From an uncultured Prevotellaceae bacterium (GTDB lineage Bacteria > Bacteroidota > Bacteroidia > Bacteroidales > Bacteroidaceae), in contig CAMVPA010000017.1 in the NCBI GenBank assembly GCA_947169245.1, forward strand, positions 1-64,000: DNA of 64,000 nucleotides, given 5' to 3'. Positions 19,301 to 26,380 of this stretch are shown here, in pieces. A program made the position numbers and the translations under genes. The stretch's first letter is position 1. Every line of letters begins with the position of its first letter. The notes below the pieces were generated by a model that was not told the origin of the DNA, made no database searches, and saw nothing but the letters and a program-made list of their open reading frames with translations.

Positions 19301-19386
19301 TCATGGGTATTGCCAACATCATCCTGGGTGTGGATACCAATAGCAGCCGCGAAGTGCGCGAGGCCGACCTCGTGGAACCGCAGTAA
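13357..19386 (+). CDS. Giant secreted multidomain protein (cohesin-like, CARDB, Calx-beta, dockerin-like)
   Basis: 2009-residue secreted protein whose ATG directly abuts the previous stop. Modules: signal peptide (MKTRYRN..MTATAQ); cohesin-like domain about 30-150 (LAGEEALVPIHLATGGAGIV, GVQFDITLPY); CARDB about 165-290; four Calx-beta-like units about 300-700 marked by DDDW and VTDDDADLTL; a second CARDB-like unit; several beta-sandwich modules including a carboxypeptidase-regulatory-like one (TGDDGLFTTDILKEGTYYVY). A single dockerin-type calcium motif sits at the C-terminus (GDANGDGYVNVTDIMGIANI). No catalytic domain was recognised, so an adhesive or scaffolding surface role is inferred. No classical LPxTG or sorting CTD follows the dockerin-like motif. 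Confidence 0.75.
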   Translation: MKTRYRNLIQRLLLMLAVVLAGSMTATAQTLTVESFEQLAGEEALVPIHLATGGAGIVGVQFDITLPYKKSNSSPVLVESRKDGHSVSIRRLSDLKYTALIMSFDNKALKGSDGLLLTFPVTVDASAQIGATKPMALENIVLSTATGQNVATASTSEATFTVQYEPTPDLVPQALTVSSSGTTLVTGGKMTVSFSVVNQGTRETGDGWTEKVWVKDEAGNRTLVATKNYDATLDKASSVSRLYEVDLPQAMGMEGTVSAEVEIIDKTNTGEQVADQANNSVTSDNSMTLEKRIFLSAANILVEEGQGQSVTLTRSGSKTSAETFAIAETSGLNMLVVPATVTIAAGASTANFTVRARDNSEVNQQYRTSLTVSGTDYGQAVMSVDVKDNDVYSLTLSTDKTRCQEGDELTLTVTIGKALSDDLTVTVTNTDAARFYPYIRSIIIPAGQLSASKTTQVVDDDWPMADAIVTFTATASGYSTAQRPVGIEDDDWPTLTMTLTPNVISEADGYGATTATITREGNIAQNLIVYLMTSNGELYFDSQKNIIPAGQRSVEVPISIKDNAVVGGERQHTITATACDATTGTTSGSKSSCQAQLTVTDDDADLTLKMQSRVATLQKGGSSATVTISRNTTEGALTVNLTTDDELLVLPATVTIANGQSQATFTIRANSNTVEDDNHYTTVYATAEGYQRASFVFLVSDQTLPDAVCAAPVLTTAAPYYSGQTVSGTIAVSNQGLTVLPAGMPVEVLLSSDQSIRVSDYYTSPMQTLTTVTTTEPVPAGESVDVPFEVTLPDSRIGVYYLFAWANKRGETDESNIWNGRSTTTGLNIQAPFTQASLQTDKAEYSQGETISISGQMSNAASGQSMDGRSIEVYILGSGNNLVALLNATLDADGRFATEYAIGSLPGGTYAIGARSKGTNAKDSETRINVSAMKFGSNYLKLIITEGVAAEGDLTVTNQSGSGTLHHLTFTLADMPEDWTVELPVIETLNAGSTANVHYRIVPATPSTGSSYIRTHLTVEGHDSEDGVAATAQMTIDCFAKAARCRLVTSADEGIKTTLSKTTERTLMLTVSNTGLIETGLINVECPDNQPWLSTAVATLASVEPGGQTQVALSLKGSNDMVVDGTYKSFVKLKPANGTGIVVNVEAKLVSTDTGTLTVDVVDAFTLEDETTDGPHVSGASVRLTNSLTGEVTMTGTTGDDGLFTTDILKEGTYYVYVTAPNHNYAEKTITINAGQENNLQVFLPYKAVKVTYTVEETTVVDEYHTVVTMDVVPNIPQAIVTPALPESWGCGTQTFSIRLTNRGRLTAYNPYLEFPNIEGYTFTVMSDYPQTLYPNESYDVTVEFQGTDEQTISSIGAIVMHYGYKLRGEMYYGSETYAAKVGCKDMPLIIPGGGLGGSESANYGGAQIADPQLDRIGDEGGDEMGSVDMPTITYRDYTQTQTSSVTLQFEQKFFLERQAFKGHLKVENLQMNGIRDITLTPTVKRTDGTDASDLFAISFKGIGSWSGTDDWQLAANATGEANVLYVPSKETVPTVKTDYLFGGTLTYRDVETGQLIKVELMQTKLTVNPSPDLHLTYFIQRDFISDNPLTEEVEPWEPAEFALLIQNKGAGDALNLRIETGDPQIVDNQNNLPVEFTKLYTTVDGVEGTMNFNNLNLGRISAGQNIMARWWFYSNVSAHVASYEAHMTKHSNYGVEFDLITLDGIYELARSVKGIIPAAATARGTRKAAPDQVNASTDIFLLNKVPDEENLPDYVIDANGNGTDDLEILSSNRIITDGTSPTQRQLGVNPTRYGWVYGVVNDPLSDKQLKKVIRSYDGADVTSNVWQTADGKLHIADNITDVVSYLLTYQDKAAPAPRVTSIELLAENEDEEATATKARVTFAEAVDASTFTADDVMLVARGNQVPVTITPVANSDDTTFIIDWSAAPFTTGSTSLTVYTTGVNNVEGKAGTMSKNKIWNAVVSIEPGDANGDGYVNVTDIMGIANIILGVDTNSSREVREADLVEPQ

Positions 19387-19454
19387 GGCCTTAGCTGCTT
19401 CCAGAAAGCGAGGGCTCCGCGTAATGGCCGGTACTTGCTTATTGATACTCTTGG

Positions 19455-19485
19455 AAGCCTGCTCCTCGAAAAGGGGGGCAGGCTT
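19455..19485 (+). terminator. Hairpin terminator after the giant surface gene
   Basis: Arms aagcctgc and gcaggctt form a perfect 8-bp stem, extended by tcc/ggg pairing, about 70 bases after the stop. There is no long T run, so it may be a terminator or an mRNA-stabilising hairpin. Confidence 0.55.
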
Positions 19486-19537
19486 TCGGGTGTAAGGGGA
19501 AAATGAGGGGTGAAGGGGTGAAAAAAACGTGAATTGC

Positions 19538-19568
19538 TTGCTACTTAGCACAATTTTGCGTACCTTTG
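19538..19568 (+). promoter_or_regulatory. Promoter of the SusC/SusD operon
   Basis: A -33 ttg (19538-19540) and a perfect -7 tacctttg (19561-19568) are spaced 20 bases apart, 31 bases before the susC-like ATG. Confidence 0.7.
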
Positions 19569-19599
19569 CCCACAAACTGTGACCATATACTGAGAGAAG

Positions 19600-22500
19600 A
19601 TGAAGATATTGCGAACCATAAGCTTTCTGGTGATGCTCGCCGTCATGGCGCCGTTGCAGGCTGCCGACGTGCTGAAGGGCATCGTCGTCGATGTGCAGAA
19701 CGAGCCGCTCATCGGCGTCACCGTGCAGCAGCAGGGCACCCAGAACAAGACCATCACCAACCTGGACGGCCAGTACACGCTGACGGTCAGCGGCAAGCTG
19801 CCCGTGACGCTCGTCTATACCTATATCGGCATGAAGACGGTGATGCGACAGGTGAAGAGTGAAGAGCTGAAAGTGAAGAATGGTGAGCTGACGCCGGTGG
19901 TGATGCAGGACGACGAGAAGACCATCAAGGACGTGGTCATCGTGGGTGCCTACGGTACGGTGCAGAAGCGCAGCGACCTGGTGGGCTCGGCCTATCAGGT
20001 GACGTCAGCCGACCTGAAGAACCTGCCGCAGCTGCGTGTGGACCAGATGCTGGAGGGCCTGGTGCCGGGTCTGACCATTCAGGCCAATACTGACACGCCG
20101 GGCAGCGTGCGTCCGCGTTACAACACCCGTATCCGCGGCGACGGCTCGATGTCGGCCTCGAACGAGCCGCTCTGGATCATCGACGGCATGCCTCTCTACA
20201 CGGGTGGTTCCACGAACCAGATGCCGGGCCAGAACTACACCATCAGCCCGCTGTCGCTGTTGAACCCCGACGACATAGAGTCGATAACCGTCTTGAAGGA
20301 TGCCGTCTCGACGGCCATCTACGGTGCCGACGGTGCCAACGGCGTCATACTGGTGACGCTGAAGAAGGGGCGTCAGGGTAAGACCAACGTCAACGCCAGC
20401 GTGCAGTATGGCGTGACGACGATGGACATGTCGACGGCGCCGAAGATGCTCAACGCCCAGCAGTACATGCAGCTTGCACGCGAGGCGTGGGCCAACGCCG
20501 GACAGCCCGAGGAGCTGTTCCCCTATCAGGACAACGACCTGAACAGCTACTCGACGACCGACACCGACTGGTATGACCTGCTCTACCAGACGGGCAGCAC
20601 CTTCCAGGCCAACGTCTCGGCCAGCGGTGGCAGCGACAAGTCGACGCACTACTTCTCGGGCAGCTTCTACCAGCAGGATCCTATAACAAAAGGCACGCGT
20701 ACGCAGCGCGCCTCGCTGAACACCGATATCTCGTTCAAGGTGGCCGACCGTGTGGACCTGGGCATCACGCTGTCGTCGACCTATACGTACAACGACATGT
20801 TCAACCTGGGGCGCACCGTCTACCGCAGCCTGCCCATCATGACGCCCTACAACGAGGACGGCACACTGCGCCTGTATTATAAAGAGGTGAAGGCCGACGA
20901 CCAGGGCAACCCGACGTTTGCTACCTACCGCTACATCTTCAACGACATTGCTGAGCGCGAGCAGGATATCTACAATCAGAAAGCGCTCGTCACCGATGGT
21001 AAGTTCCGCATCAACGTGAAGCTGATTGACGGCCTGAGCTACTCGGGTAAGTTCAACATACACTTCCAGAACAACCAGGAGGAGACCTACTCGTCGATGA
21101 AGAACTGGAATGGCATGTCGGTGGTCAACGGTGAGGTCGTGCGTGAGGGCTACTCGCGCCGTCAGGTGGCCAACTACATGAACTGGAGCATTACCAACCA
21201 GCTGAACTTCAACCGCGACTTCGGCAAACATCATGTCGATGCCTTTGGTGTCGTCGAGGCCAAGTCGCAGGACTACACCGTGGTCTATGCCACCGGTCAC
21301 GGCTTTATCAACGATAAGATCCAGGATGTCAGCTATGCCGATGTCACCGATGGTGGCAACAGCAGCTCCATCAACCGTGCGCTGGCCTTCCGCGGTCAGG
21401 CCACCTATTCGTTCGACCGCCGCTATTACTTCACCGTCAACGCCACCCGCGAGGGTAACTCCCTCTTTGGCAGCGACGTGCGCTGGGCCCCGTTCTACTC
21501 GGCCGGTGTGTCGTGGAACCTCCATAATGAGACGTTCCTGAAACTCCCCGAGTGGGTTAATGTGCTGAAACTGCGCGCCACCTATGGTGCTGCTGGTAAC
21601 TCCCGTCTCGGCTCTCAGCAGGCACAGGGTCTCTACTCTTACGGCGACAGCTACGCCTACAATGGCGAGACGGGCGGTCAGCAGTCGGGCAGTCCCAATC
21701 CCGGACTGAGCTGGGAGACGAAGTACACCACGAACTTCGCTCTGCGCTTTGAGCTCTTCAACCGTGTTGACGTGGAGTTTGAGTATTACAATGCCCACAC
21801 CGTCGACCTGCTCAGCCAGCTTGATGTCAGCCGTACTACCGGTAGTAACAAAGTCTATCGTAATGTCGGCGAGATTCGCAACCGCGGTATCGAACTGACT
21901 ATCGAGAGTAAGAACATCGTGGCCAAGAAACCCGGTGACTTCACGTGGACAACGCTTCTCAACGCCGCCCATAACCGCAACAAGCTGCTGAAGCTCTACA
22001 ACGGCATACAGAAGAACTTCGATACCACCAGCTACATCGAGGGCTACGACATACACACCTACTTCCTCGTGCGCTGGGCGGGCGTCGACCCTGCCGACGG
22101 CATGCCGATGTGGTACGACCTGAACGGCAACGTCACCAAGAGCTACAACACCGCCAACCGCGTGCCGGGCAAGAACAGCACCTGCGACGTGACGGGCGGC
22201 ATGACCAACACCTTCACGTACAAGGACTTCACGCTGCGCTTCCTGATGAAGTACCAGATAGGCGGCTATGCCTATGGCGGCATCTACAGCGACATCATCG
22301 ACGACGGCTTCAGCATTGGCGACCAGAACGTAGGCGTCGAGATGCTCGACCACTGGCGCCAGCCCGGCGACGTCTCGCTGAACCCGAAGCCCATCTGGGG
22401 CGTCAGCACCCAGTCGTCGCTGCGTTCCACCCGTTTCCTGGTCAGCAAGACGATGGTGCAGCTCGGCAACGTCGTGCTGACCTACGCCCTGCCTGCAAAG

Positions 22501-22665
22501 CTGCTGAAACCCCTCGGCACGCGTCAGGCCAGCGTCTCGCTGGTGGGTGACAACCTGCTGACGTGGACGCCCTACAGCAGCAGTAACAAGAACTCGTATA
22601 AGACCACCATGAGCGCCTACCCGGTGAACCGCACCGTCTCGCTGGCGGTGAATGTGGGGTTCTGA
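19600..22665 (+). CDS. SusC/RagA-family TonB-linked outer membrane protein
   Basis: Outer-membrane transporter subunit that forms a barrel with a SusD lid and imports oligomers using TonB energy. It has a signal peptide (MKILRTISFLVMLAVMAPLQA), a carboxypeptidase-regulatory-like domain (GIVVDVQNEPLIGVTVQQQG), a plug with the family pattern (VVIVGAYGTVQKRSDLVGSA, LEGLVPGLTIQ), and a barrel ending in a terminal aromatic (LAVNVGF). Length 1021 is normal for SusC. Residues about 85-97 (VKSEELKVKNGEL) are coded by a degenerate heptamer array and look inserted between the regulatory domain and the plug. It heads an operon with the SusD homolog. No carbohydrate enzymes follow; a peptidase does. Confidence 0.93.
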   Translation: MKILRTISFLVMLAVMAPLQAADVLKGIVVDVQNEPLIGVTVQQQGTQNKTITNLDGQYTLTVSGKLPVTLVYTYIGMKTVMRQVKSEELKVKNGELTPVVMQDDEKTIKDVVIVGAYGTVQKRSDLVGSAYQVTSADLKNLPQLRVDQMLEGLVPGLTIQANTDTPGSVRPRYNTRIRGDGSMSASNEPLWIIDGMPLYTGGSTNQMPGQNYTISPLSLLNPDDIESITVLKDAVSTAIYGADGANGVILVTLKKGRQGKTNVNASVQYGVTTMDMSTAPKMLNAQQYMQLAREAWANAGQPEELFPYQDNDLNSYSTTDTDWYDLLYQTGSTFQANVSASGGSDKSTHYFSGSFYQQDPITKGTRTQRASLNTDISFKVADRVDLGITLSSTYTYNDMFNLGRTVYRSLPIMTPYNEDGTLRLYYKEVKADDQGNPTFATYRYIFNDIAEREQDIYNQKALVTDGKFRINVKLIDGLSYSGKFNIHFQNNQEETYSSMKNWNGMSVVNGEVVREGYSRRQVANYMNWSITNQLNFNRDFGKHHVDAFGVVEAKSQDYTVVYATGHGFINDKIQDVSYADVTDGGNSSSINRALAFRGQATYSFDRRYYFTVNATREGNSLFGSDVRWAPFYSAGVSWNLHNETFLKLPEWVNVLKLRATYGAAGNSRLGSQQAQGLYSYGDSYAYNGETGGQQSGSPNPGLSWETKYTTNFALRFELFNRVDVEFEYYNAHTVDLLSQLDVSRTTGSNKVYRNVGEIRNRGIELTIESKNIVAKKPGDFTWTTLLNAAHNRNKLLKLYNGIQKNFDTTSYIEGYDIHTYFLVRWAGVDPADGMPMWYDLNGNVTKSYNTANRVPGKNSTCDVTGGMTNTFTYKDFTLRFLMKYQIGGYAYGGIYSDIIDDGFSIGDQNVGVEMLDHWRQPGDVSLNPKPIWGVSTQSSLRSTRFLVSKTMVQLGNVVLTYALPAKLLKPLGTRQASVSLVGDNLLTWTPYSSSNKNSYKTTMSAYPVNRTVSLAVNVGF
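19852..19890 (+). repeat. In-frame heptamer array (gtgaaga type) in the susC-like gene
   Basis: Purine-rich degenerate units (gtgaaga, gtgaaga, gctgaaa, gtgaaga) coding VKSEELKVKNGEL. Similar units form the spacers at 22703 and 24243. Confidence 0.6.
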
Positions 22666-22668
22666 AGA

Positions 22669-22750
22669 CCCACCCCTAACCCTTCCCTTTAGGGAGGGAG
22701 ATGGTAAGTGATGAAGGGTGAGGAGTGAGTGGTGAATAGTAAGAAAGATA
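22669..22750 (+). repeat. Palindrome plus heptamer-array spacer between susC and susD genes
   Basis: The spacer begins with a GC-rich hairpin (cccttccctttagggaggg) right after the SusC stop. It continues with ggtaagtgatgaagggtgag-type units up to the SusD coding region. It is closely matched by the spacer at 24208. It could damp transcription or stabilise the upstream mRNA. Confidence 0.7.
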
Positions 22751-22758
22751 TCGAAGAT

Positions 22759-24207
22759 ATGAAGGAAAGGATAAAGAGAATACAGAGAATAACGCGACAG
22801 ATAGTCTGTCTGTTCCTCCCGCTGATAGGGGGAGGTGTGGCAGGGGTCTCCTGCAGCGACTTCCTGGAGGTCGAGGTGAAGGGGCGTGCCACGATACCCA
22901 ACTTCCTGAGCGACCCCGAGGGGCTACGCGCCGGACTCGTGGGTGCCTACAACGCCATGTACGACTACTACGACGGCGAGTTCATGAAGTATCCCGACGT
23001 GGCCGGCAACATGGTCAGCATGCGCGTCACCAGCGGCTCCATGACGAACCAGTATAACTACAGCAGCAACCAGACGCAGGAGACGGAGGCCGTGGGCCAC
23101 ATCTGGACGAACATCTACGACGCACAGTGCAACGTGAACAACATCATCCAGTATGCACCCGACGTCATCAGCGGCAATCCGGCGAAGGCCGACGATTGCC
23201 GCCGCTACTTAGGCGAGGCCTACCTGTTGCGCGCCATGTGCCACTTCGACCAGTGCCGCACCTATGCCCAGCCTTATAACTACACCGCCGACGCCGCCCA
23301 TCTCGGCGTGCCCATCCTGTGGAAGACGCCGGGCGCCGACCAGAACGTCAGCCGCTCGACGGTGAAACAGGTCTACGACGCCGTGCTGCAGGACCTTGGC
23401 CGTGCTTCCGAGATACTGACCGACGACGTGGCGCAGGACTTCCGCTACGCCTCGCTGCAGGCCGTGCGCTGCATGTACTCGCGGGTGTACCTTTATATGG
23501 AAGACTGGCAGCATGCCCTGGAGTATGCCCAGCTGGCCATCGGCTCGCAGCAGCTGGCGCAGGCTGGCGACTACCTTGACATGTACCGTGACCTGACGAA
23601 GCAGGGCGAGGCTATCTTCCGTCTCAGCGGCTACAAGATGAACGGCTCGCTGAAGTCGTTCTACGACCAGGGCTCCAGTGCCTCGCCTGCCGACACGCTG
23701 CTGTCGCTCTACGACGCCGATGACCTGCGCCTGCAGCTCGTCAGTACGACCGACGGCGGCGTGCGTTACACGACGAAGTACAGTGCGAAGGTCGTTCCCG
23801 AGAACGACGCCAAGCGCGACGACCCCTTCGTGTTCCGTCTCTCCGAGGAGTATCTGAATGCCGCTGAGGCTGCCTGGCAGCTCGGTAAGTACAGCGTGGC
23901 ACGTCAGTATATCCGTGCCATCGTTGAGCGTGCCGTCGGTAGTACGAAGGCCGATGCCGTGATGGATGCCTACAGCGATGCTACCCTCATCGATCTCATC
24001 CGTCGTGAGCGCGTCAAGGAGCTGTGCTTCGAGGGCCATAACCTCTGGGACATCACCCGCTGGAAGCAGGACCTCGTGCGCGAGGCTAATACCACCTCCA
24101 CCGTGCGCCGCATCGACTATCCCAGCGACCTCTTCGTGCTGCCCATACCGCAGACCGAGCTCTTCGCCAACGAGAACATGCAGCCGAACCCGACGGTGAA
24201 TAATTAG
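22759..24207 (+). CDS. SusD/RagB-family outer membrane lipoprotein
   Basis: Surface substrate-binding lid of the SusC partner, 482 residues from the chosen ATG at 22759; the track's GTG at 22729 lies in spacer repeat. The mature start CSDFLEVEVKGRATIPNFLS is typical of the family. So are the TPR-like helices (EAYLLRAMCHFDQCRTYAQP) and the C-terminal RRERVKELCFEGHNLWDITRW. The signal peptide (QIVCLFLPLIGGGVAGVSC) is unusual: it is coded by a 41-bp stretch identical to that of the next gene, it contains a palindrome, and the lipobox has Gly at -3. Co-transcribed with susC and the next lipoproteins. Confidence 0.92.
   Translation: MKERIKRIQRITRQIVCLFLPLIGGGVAGVSCSDFLEVEVKGRATIPNFLSDPEGLRAGLVGAYNAMYDYYDGEFMKYPDVAGNMVSMRVTSGSMTNQYNYSSNQTQETEAVGHIWTNIYDAQCNVNNIIQYAPDVISGNPAKADDCRRYLGEAYLLRAMCHFDQCRTYAQPYNYTADAAHLGVPILWKTPGADQNVSRSTVKQVYDAVLQDLGRASEILTDDVAQDFRYASLQAVRCMYSRVYLYMEDWQHALEYAQLAIGSQQLAQAGDYLDMYRDLTKQGEAIFRLSGYKMNGSLKSFYDQGSSASPADTLLSLYDADDLRLQLVSTTDGGVRYTTKYSAKVVPENDAKRDDPFVFRLSEEYLNAAEAAWQLGKYSVARQYIRAIVERAVGSTKADAVMDAYSDATLIDLIRRERVKELCFEGHNLWDITRWKQDLVREANTTSTVRRIDYPSDLFVLPIPQTELFANENMQPNPTVNN
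22795..22835 (+). repeat. 41-bp signal-peptide repeat, copy 1
   Basis: Identical over 41 bases to 24325-24365. It contains the palindromes gacagatagtctgtc and ctcccgctgatagggggag and codes the hydrophobic signal core RQIVCLFLPLIGGG of the SusD homolog. Confidence 0.8.
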
Positions 24208-24297
24208 ACCCACCCCTAACCCCTCCCTTGCAGGGAGGGGAATGGTAAGTGGTGAAGGGTGAGGGGTAAGTAGTAAGAAAGATGAAGATATAAGGAT
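24208..24297 (+). repeat. Palindrome plus heptamer-array spacer between susD and lipoprotein genes
   Basis: Second copy of the 22669 spacer: hairpin cccctcccttgcagggaggg, then ggtaagtggtgaagggtgag and gtaagtagtaagaaagatga. The similarity continues into the signal peptide codons of the following gene. Confidence 0.72.
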
Positions 24298-24795
24298 ATG
24301 AAAGAAAGAATAAAGAGAATAATACGACAGATAGTCTGTCTGTTCCTCCCGCTGATAGGGGGAGGCTTGGTGGGGGGCTCCTGTGGCGACGACGGCCCCG
24401 AGGTGTTCGACCAGCCGTTTGTGCGCATAGCCACCGAGAGTGGGGCGTCGAGCACCGTTGTCATGAGCGACGTGAAGGCCGTGAACACCTACACGGTCTA
24501 CCTCTCGTCGCGCGCCCTCACCGACAATCTGGAGGTGAGCTACGAGATTGTGGTCGGCGACGGCCTGCAGAGCGGTGTCGACTACCAGATAGTGACCACC
24601 GAGAACCCGCTGGTCTTCCTGCCCGGCATCTACACCATGCCCATCCGCATCCGTTGGATGGAGCACGCAGTCGACCCCACGAAGGACAACACCGTCACCA
24701 TCCGTCTGACCGACACCAGCAAGGGCTTCACCATCGGCTTCCCCGGGCCCGACCACCTGCAGAGTCAGCTCGTCATCGAGAAACGCAACAACTAA
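24298..24795 (+). CDS. Small surface lipoprotein of the SusCD operon
   Basis: 165-residue predicted lipoprotein. Its signal peptide (RQIVCLFLPLIGGGLVGGSC) duplicates that of the SusD homolog. The mature part (CGDDGPEVFDQPFVRIATES, VNTYTVYLSSRALTDNLEVS) is an all-beta domain of about 120 residues reminiscent of the BACON/DUF4843-like domains found next to SusD genes, but I cannot name the family with confidence. Position between SusD and a beta-propeller lipoprotein suggests an accessory substrate-binding subunit at the cell surface. Confidence 0.65.
   Translation: MKERIKRIIRQIVCLFLPLIGGGLVGGSCGDDGPEVFDQPFVRIATESGASSTVVMSDVKAVNTYTVYLSSRALTDNLEVSYEIVVGDGLQSGVDYQIVTTENPLVFLPGIYTMPIRIRWMEHAVDPTKDNTVTIRLTDTSKGFTIGFPGPDHLQSQLVIEKRNN
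24325..24365 (+). repeat. 41-bp signal-peptide repeat, copy 2
   Basis: Identical over 41 bases to 22795-22835 and in the same frame. It codes the signal core of the lipoprotein downstream of the SusD homolog. Confidence 0.8.
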
Positions 24796-24820
24796 GTATT
24801 AACCCAATAAAAACAACTAA

Positions 24821-26356
24821 ATGATTATGAACTGGAAAGATTTGATGAAGACTGCCACGCTTCTTTTCGTGGCACTGTTTGCCTTCGCCGCATGTAGCGA
24901 TGACAAGGAAGAAGAGACACCCAAGGCCGAGGACGCTGCTCTGCTGACCTTCGGTTTCTATCAGGAAGACAACGCCAGCGTGTTGTCGAAGGACTATGTG
25001 GCTGAGGTGCCCGCCGTATCGGCTACCGCCACCACCTACAACATCGAGATTGCTATGCCCTCCATCGTCGACAAGTCGGCACTCGTGGCCCGCTTCACCG
25101 TCACCGAGGGTAACACCATCGTTGCCGGCGGCGTGGCTCAGGTGAGCCGTCAGACGGCTAACGACTTCACCGCTCCCGTCGACTACACCGTGTCGAACAG
25201 CGACCAGTCGCAGAACCTGCGTTACACCGTCACCGTCACCAAGGCTAACAACATGGCCTGGAGCGAGGTGTCGGAGCTTGACGCTGCTGCCGTCACTGGC
25301 GATGCTGCTGTGACGGGTGTCTATGCCGGTACTGTCTTGAAGATCAGCCCGAAGGACAACCTGCCTTACGTTGCCTTCGGCGTTCGCGATGCCGACAACA
25401 AGCTGACGGTGGCTAAGTTCGACGGCTCCGCATGGGCCAAGCTCGGCGCTGCCTCGTTCACCAATAAGGTCAGCGGCTCGCACTACGCTTTCGACATCGC
25501 CCTCGACGGCACTCCTTACGTGGCCTTCAACGACCAGGAGGCTACCAACAAGGGCGGTATCTCGGTGATGAAGTTCGACGGCTCGGCATGGGCAAATGTC
25601 GGTGATGCCGGCATCACGGCTACGACAGCTCAGTACGTTGGTATTGCTGCTCTGGAAAACGGTGTCATCGCCGCTCAGCAGAACAACAAGGCTGGCGACT
25701 ATCCCAAGCGTGCCGTTGTGGCTTCTTACTGGAACGGTTCGACATGGGCTACAGAAGCTCCCCTCTCTGGCCTCTATGCCCGCCAGTTCATTGCCTCTAA
25801 TGGTAAAGAAGCTTATATCCTGGCTGTCAACGCCTCTAAACCTCAGGACTATAGCATCGTGAAAACCACGGGTGCTGAAAAGAGCGTCATCGTTGAGAAC
25901 TATCTGCCCGAGGGCGCTACCTCTGGTATGAATACGGTCGACATCAGCCTGACCATAGCACCCGACGGCACGCTATATATGCTGGCTCCCGACGATGCAG
26001 CTGGTGGCGTAGCCAAGATGCGTCTGTCGGTGCTGAAGAATGGCATGTTCTCTACCGTTGGCGGCGATGTGATTCCCGTTTCCGACGGTGCTTTCGACCG
26101 CCATTCCATCGTGAAGGCAGCCATTGCTCCCGACGGCACGCCGTTCGTGGCCTACAACGACAACTCCGATGACAACAACGTCTACTGCATCAGTCTTGAC
26201 ACCGACACCAAGCAGTGGTCGGCTCCCGTCAAGGTTGCCAGCGGTGCCGGCACATCGCCTGACGTCAACATCGGCTTCACACAGACCGGTATCGGCTACA
26301 TCACCTACTCCGACAAGGCTAACAAGCTCCATCTGCTGAAGTTCGCCGAGAAGTAA
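24821..26356 (+). CDS. Surface lipoprotein with predicted beta-propeller
   Basis: 511-residue lipoprotein with a good lipobox (FAFAACSDDKEEE). Starts at 24821, 24827 or 24845 are all possible. After a beta-sandwich segment of the DUF5018 kind (about 40-150) come recurring blades: DNLPYVAFGVRDADNKLTVA, DGTPYVAFNDQEATNKGGIS, DGTLYMLAPDDAAGGVAKMR, DGTPFVAYNDNSDDNNVYCI, each with a DGTPYVAF-like strand. This indicates a propeller of about six to seven blades. It is likely a surface-exposed binding component of the SusCD system. No enzymatic residues are recognised. Confidence 0.7.
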   Translation: MIMNWKDLMKTATLLFVALFAFAACSDDKEEETPKAEDAALLTFGFYQEDNASVLSKDYVAEVPAVSATATTYNIEIAMPSIVDKSALVARFTVTEGNTIVAGGVAQVSRQTANDFTAPVDYTVSNSDQSQNLRYTVTVTKANNMAWSEVSELDAAAVTGDAAVTGVYAGTVLKISPKDNLPYVAFGVRDADNKLTVAKFDGSAWAKLGAASFTNKVSGSHYAFDIALDGTPYVAFNDQEATNKGGISVMKFDGSAWANVGDAGITATTAQYVGIAALENGVIAAQQNNKAGDYPKRAVVASYWNGSTWATEAPLSGLYARQFIASNGKEAYILAVNASKPQDYSIVKTTGAEKSVIVENYLPEGATSGMNTVDISLTIAPDGTLYMLAPDDAAGGVAKMRLSVLKNGMFSTVGGDVIPVSDGAFDRHSIVKAAIAPDGTPFVAYNDNSDDNNVYCISLDTDTKQWSAPVKVASGAGTSPDVNIGFTQTGIGYITYSDKANKLHLLKFAEK

Positions 26357-26380
26357 TTTCCCCCCAAATTCCAACGCCCT

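Noticed and set aside
20005-22353. 782-residue antisense ORF opposite the susC-like gene
   Set aside because: Shadow of a GC-rich coding frame: the sequence is low-complexity (VVDDVAVDAAIG, HAVGRVDARP) with no family motif, while the plus strand gives a textbook SusC.
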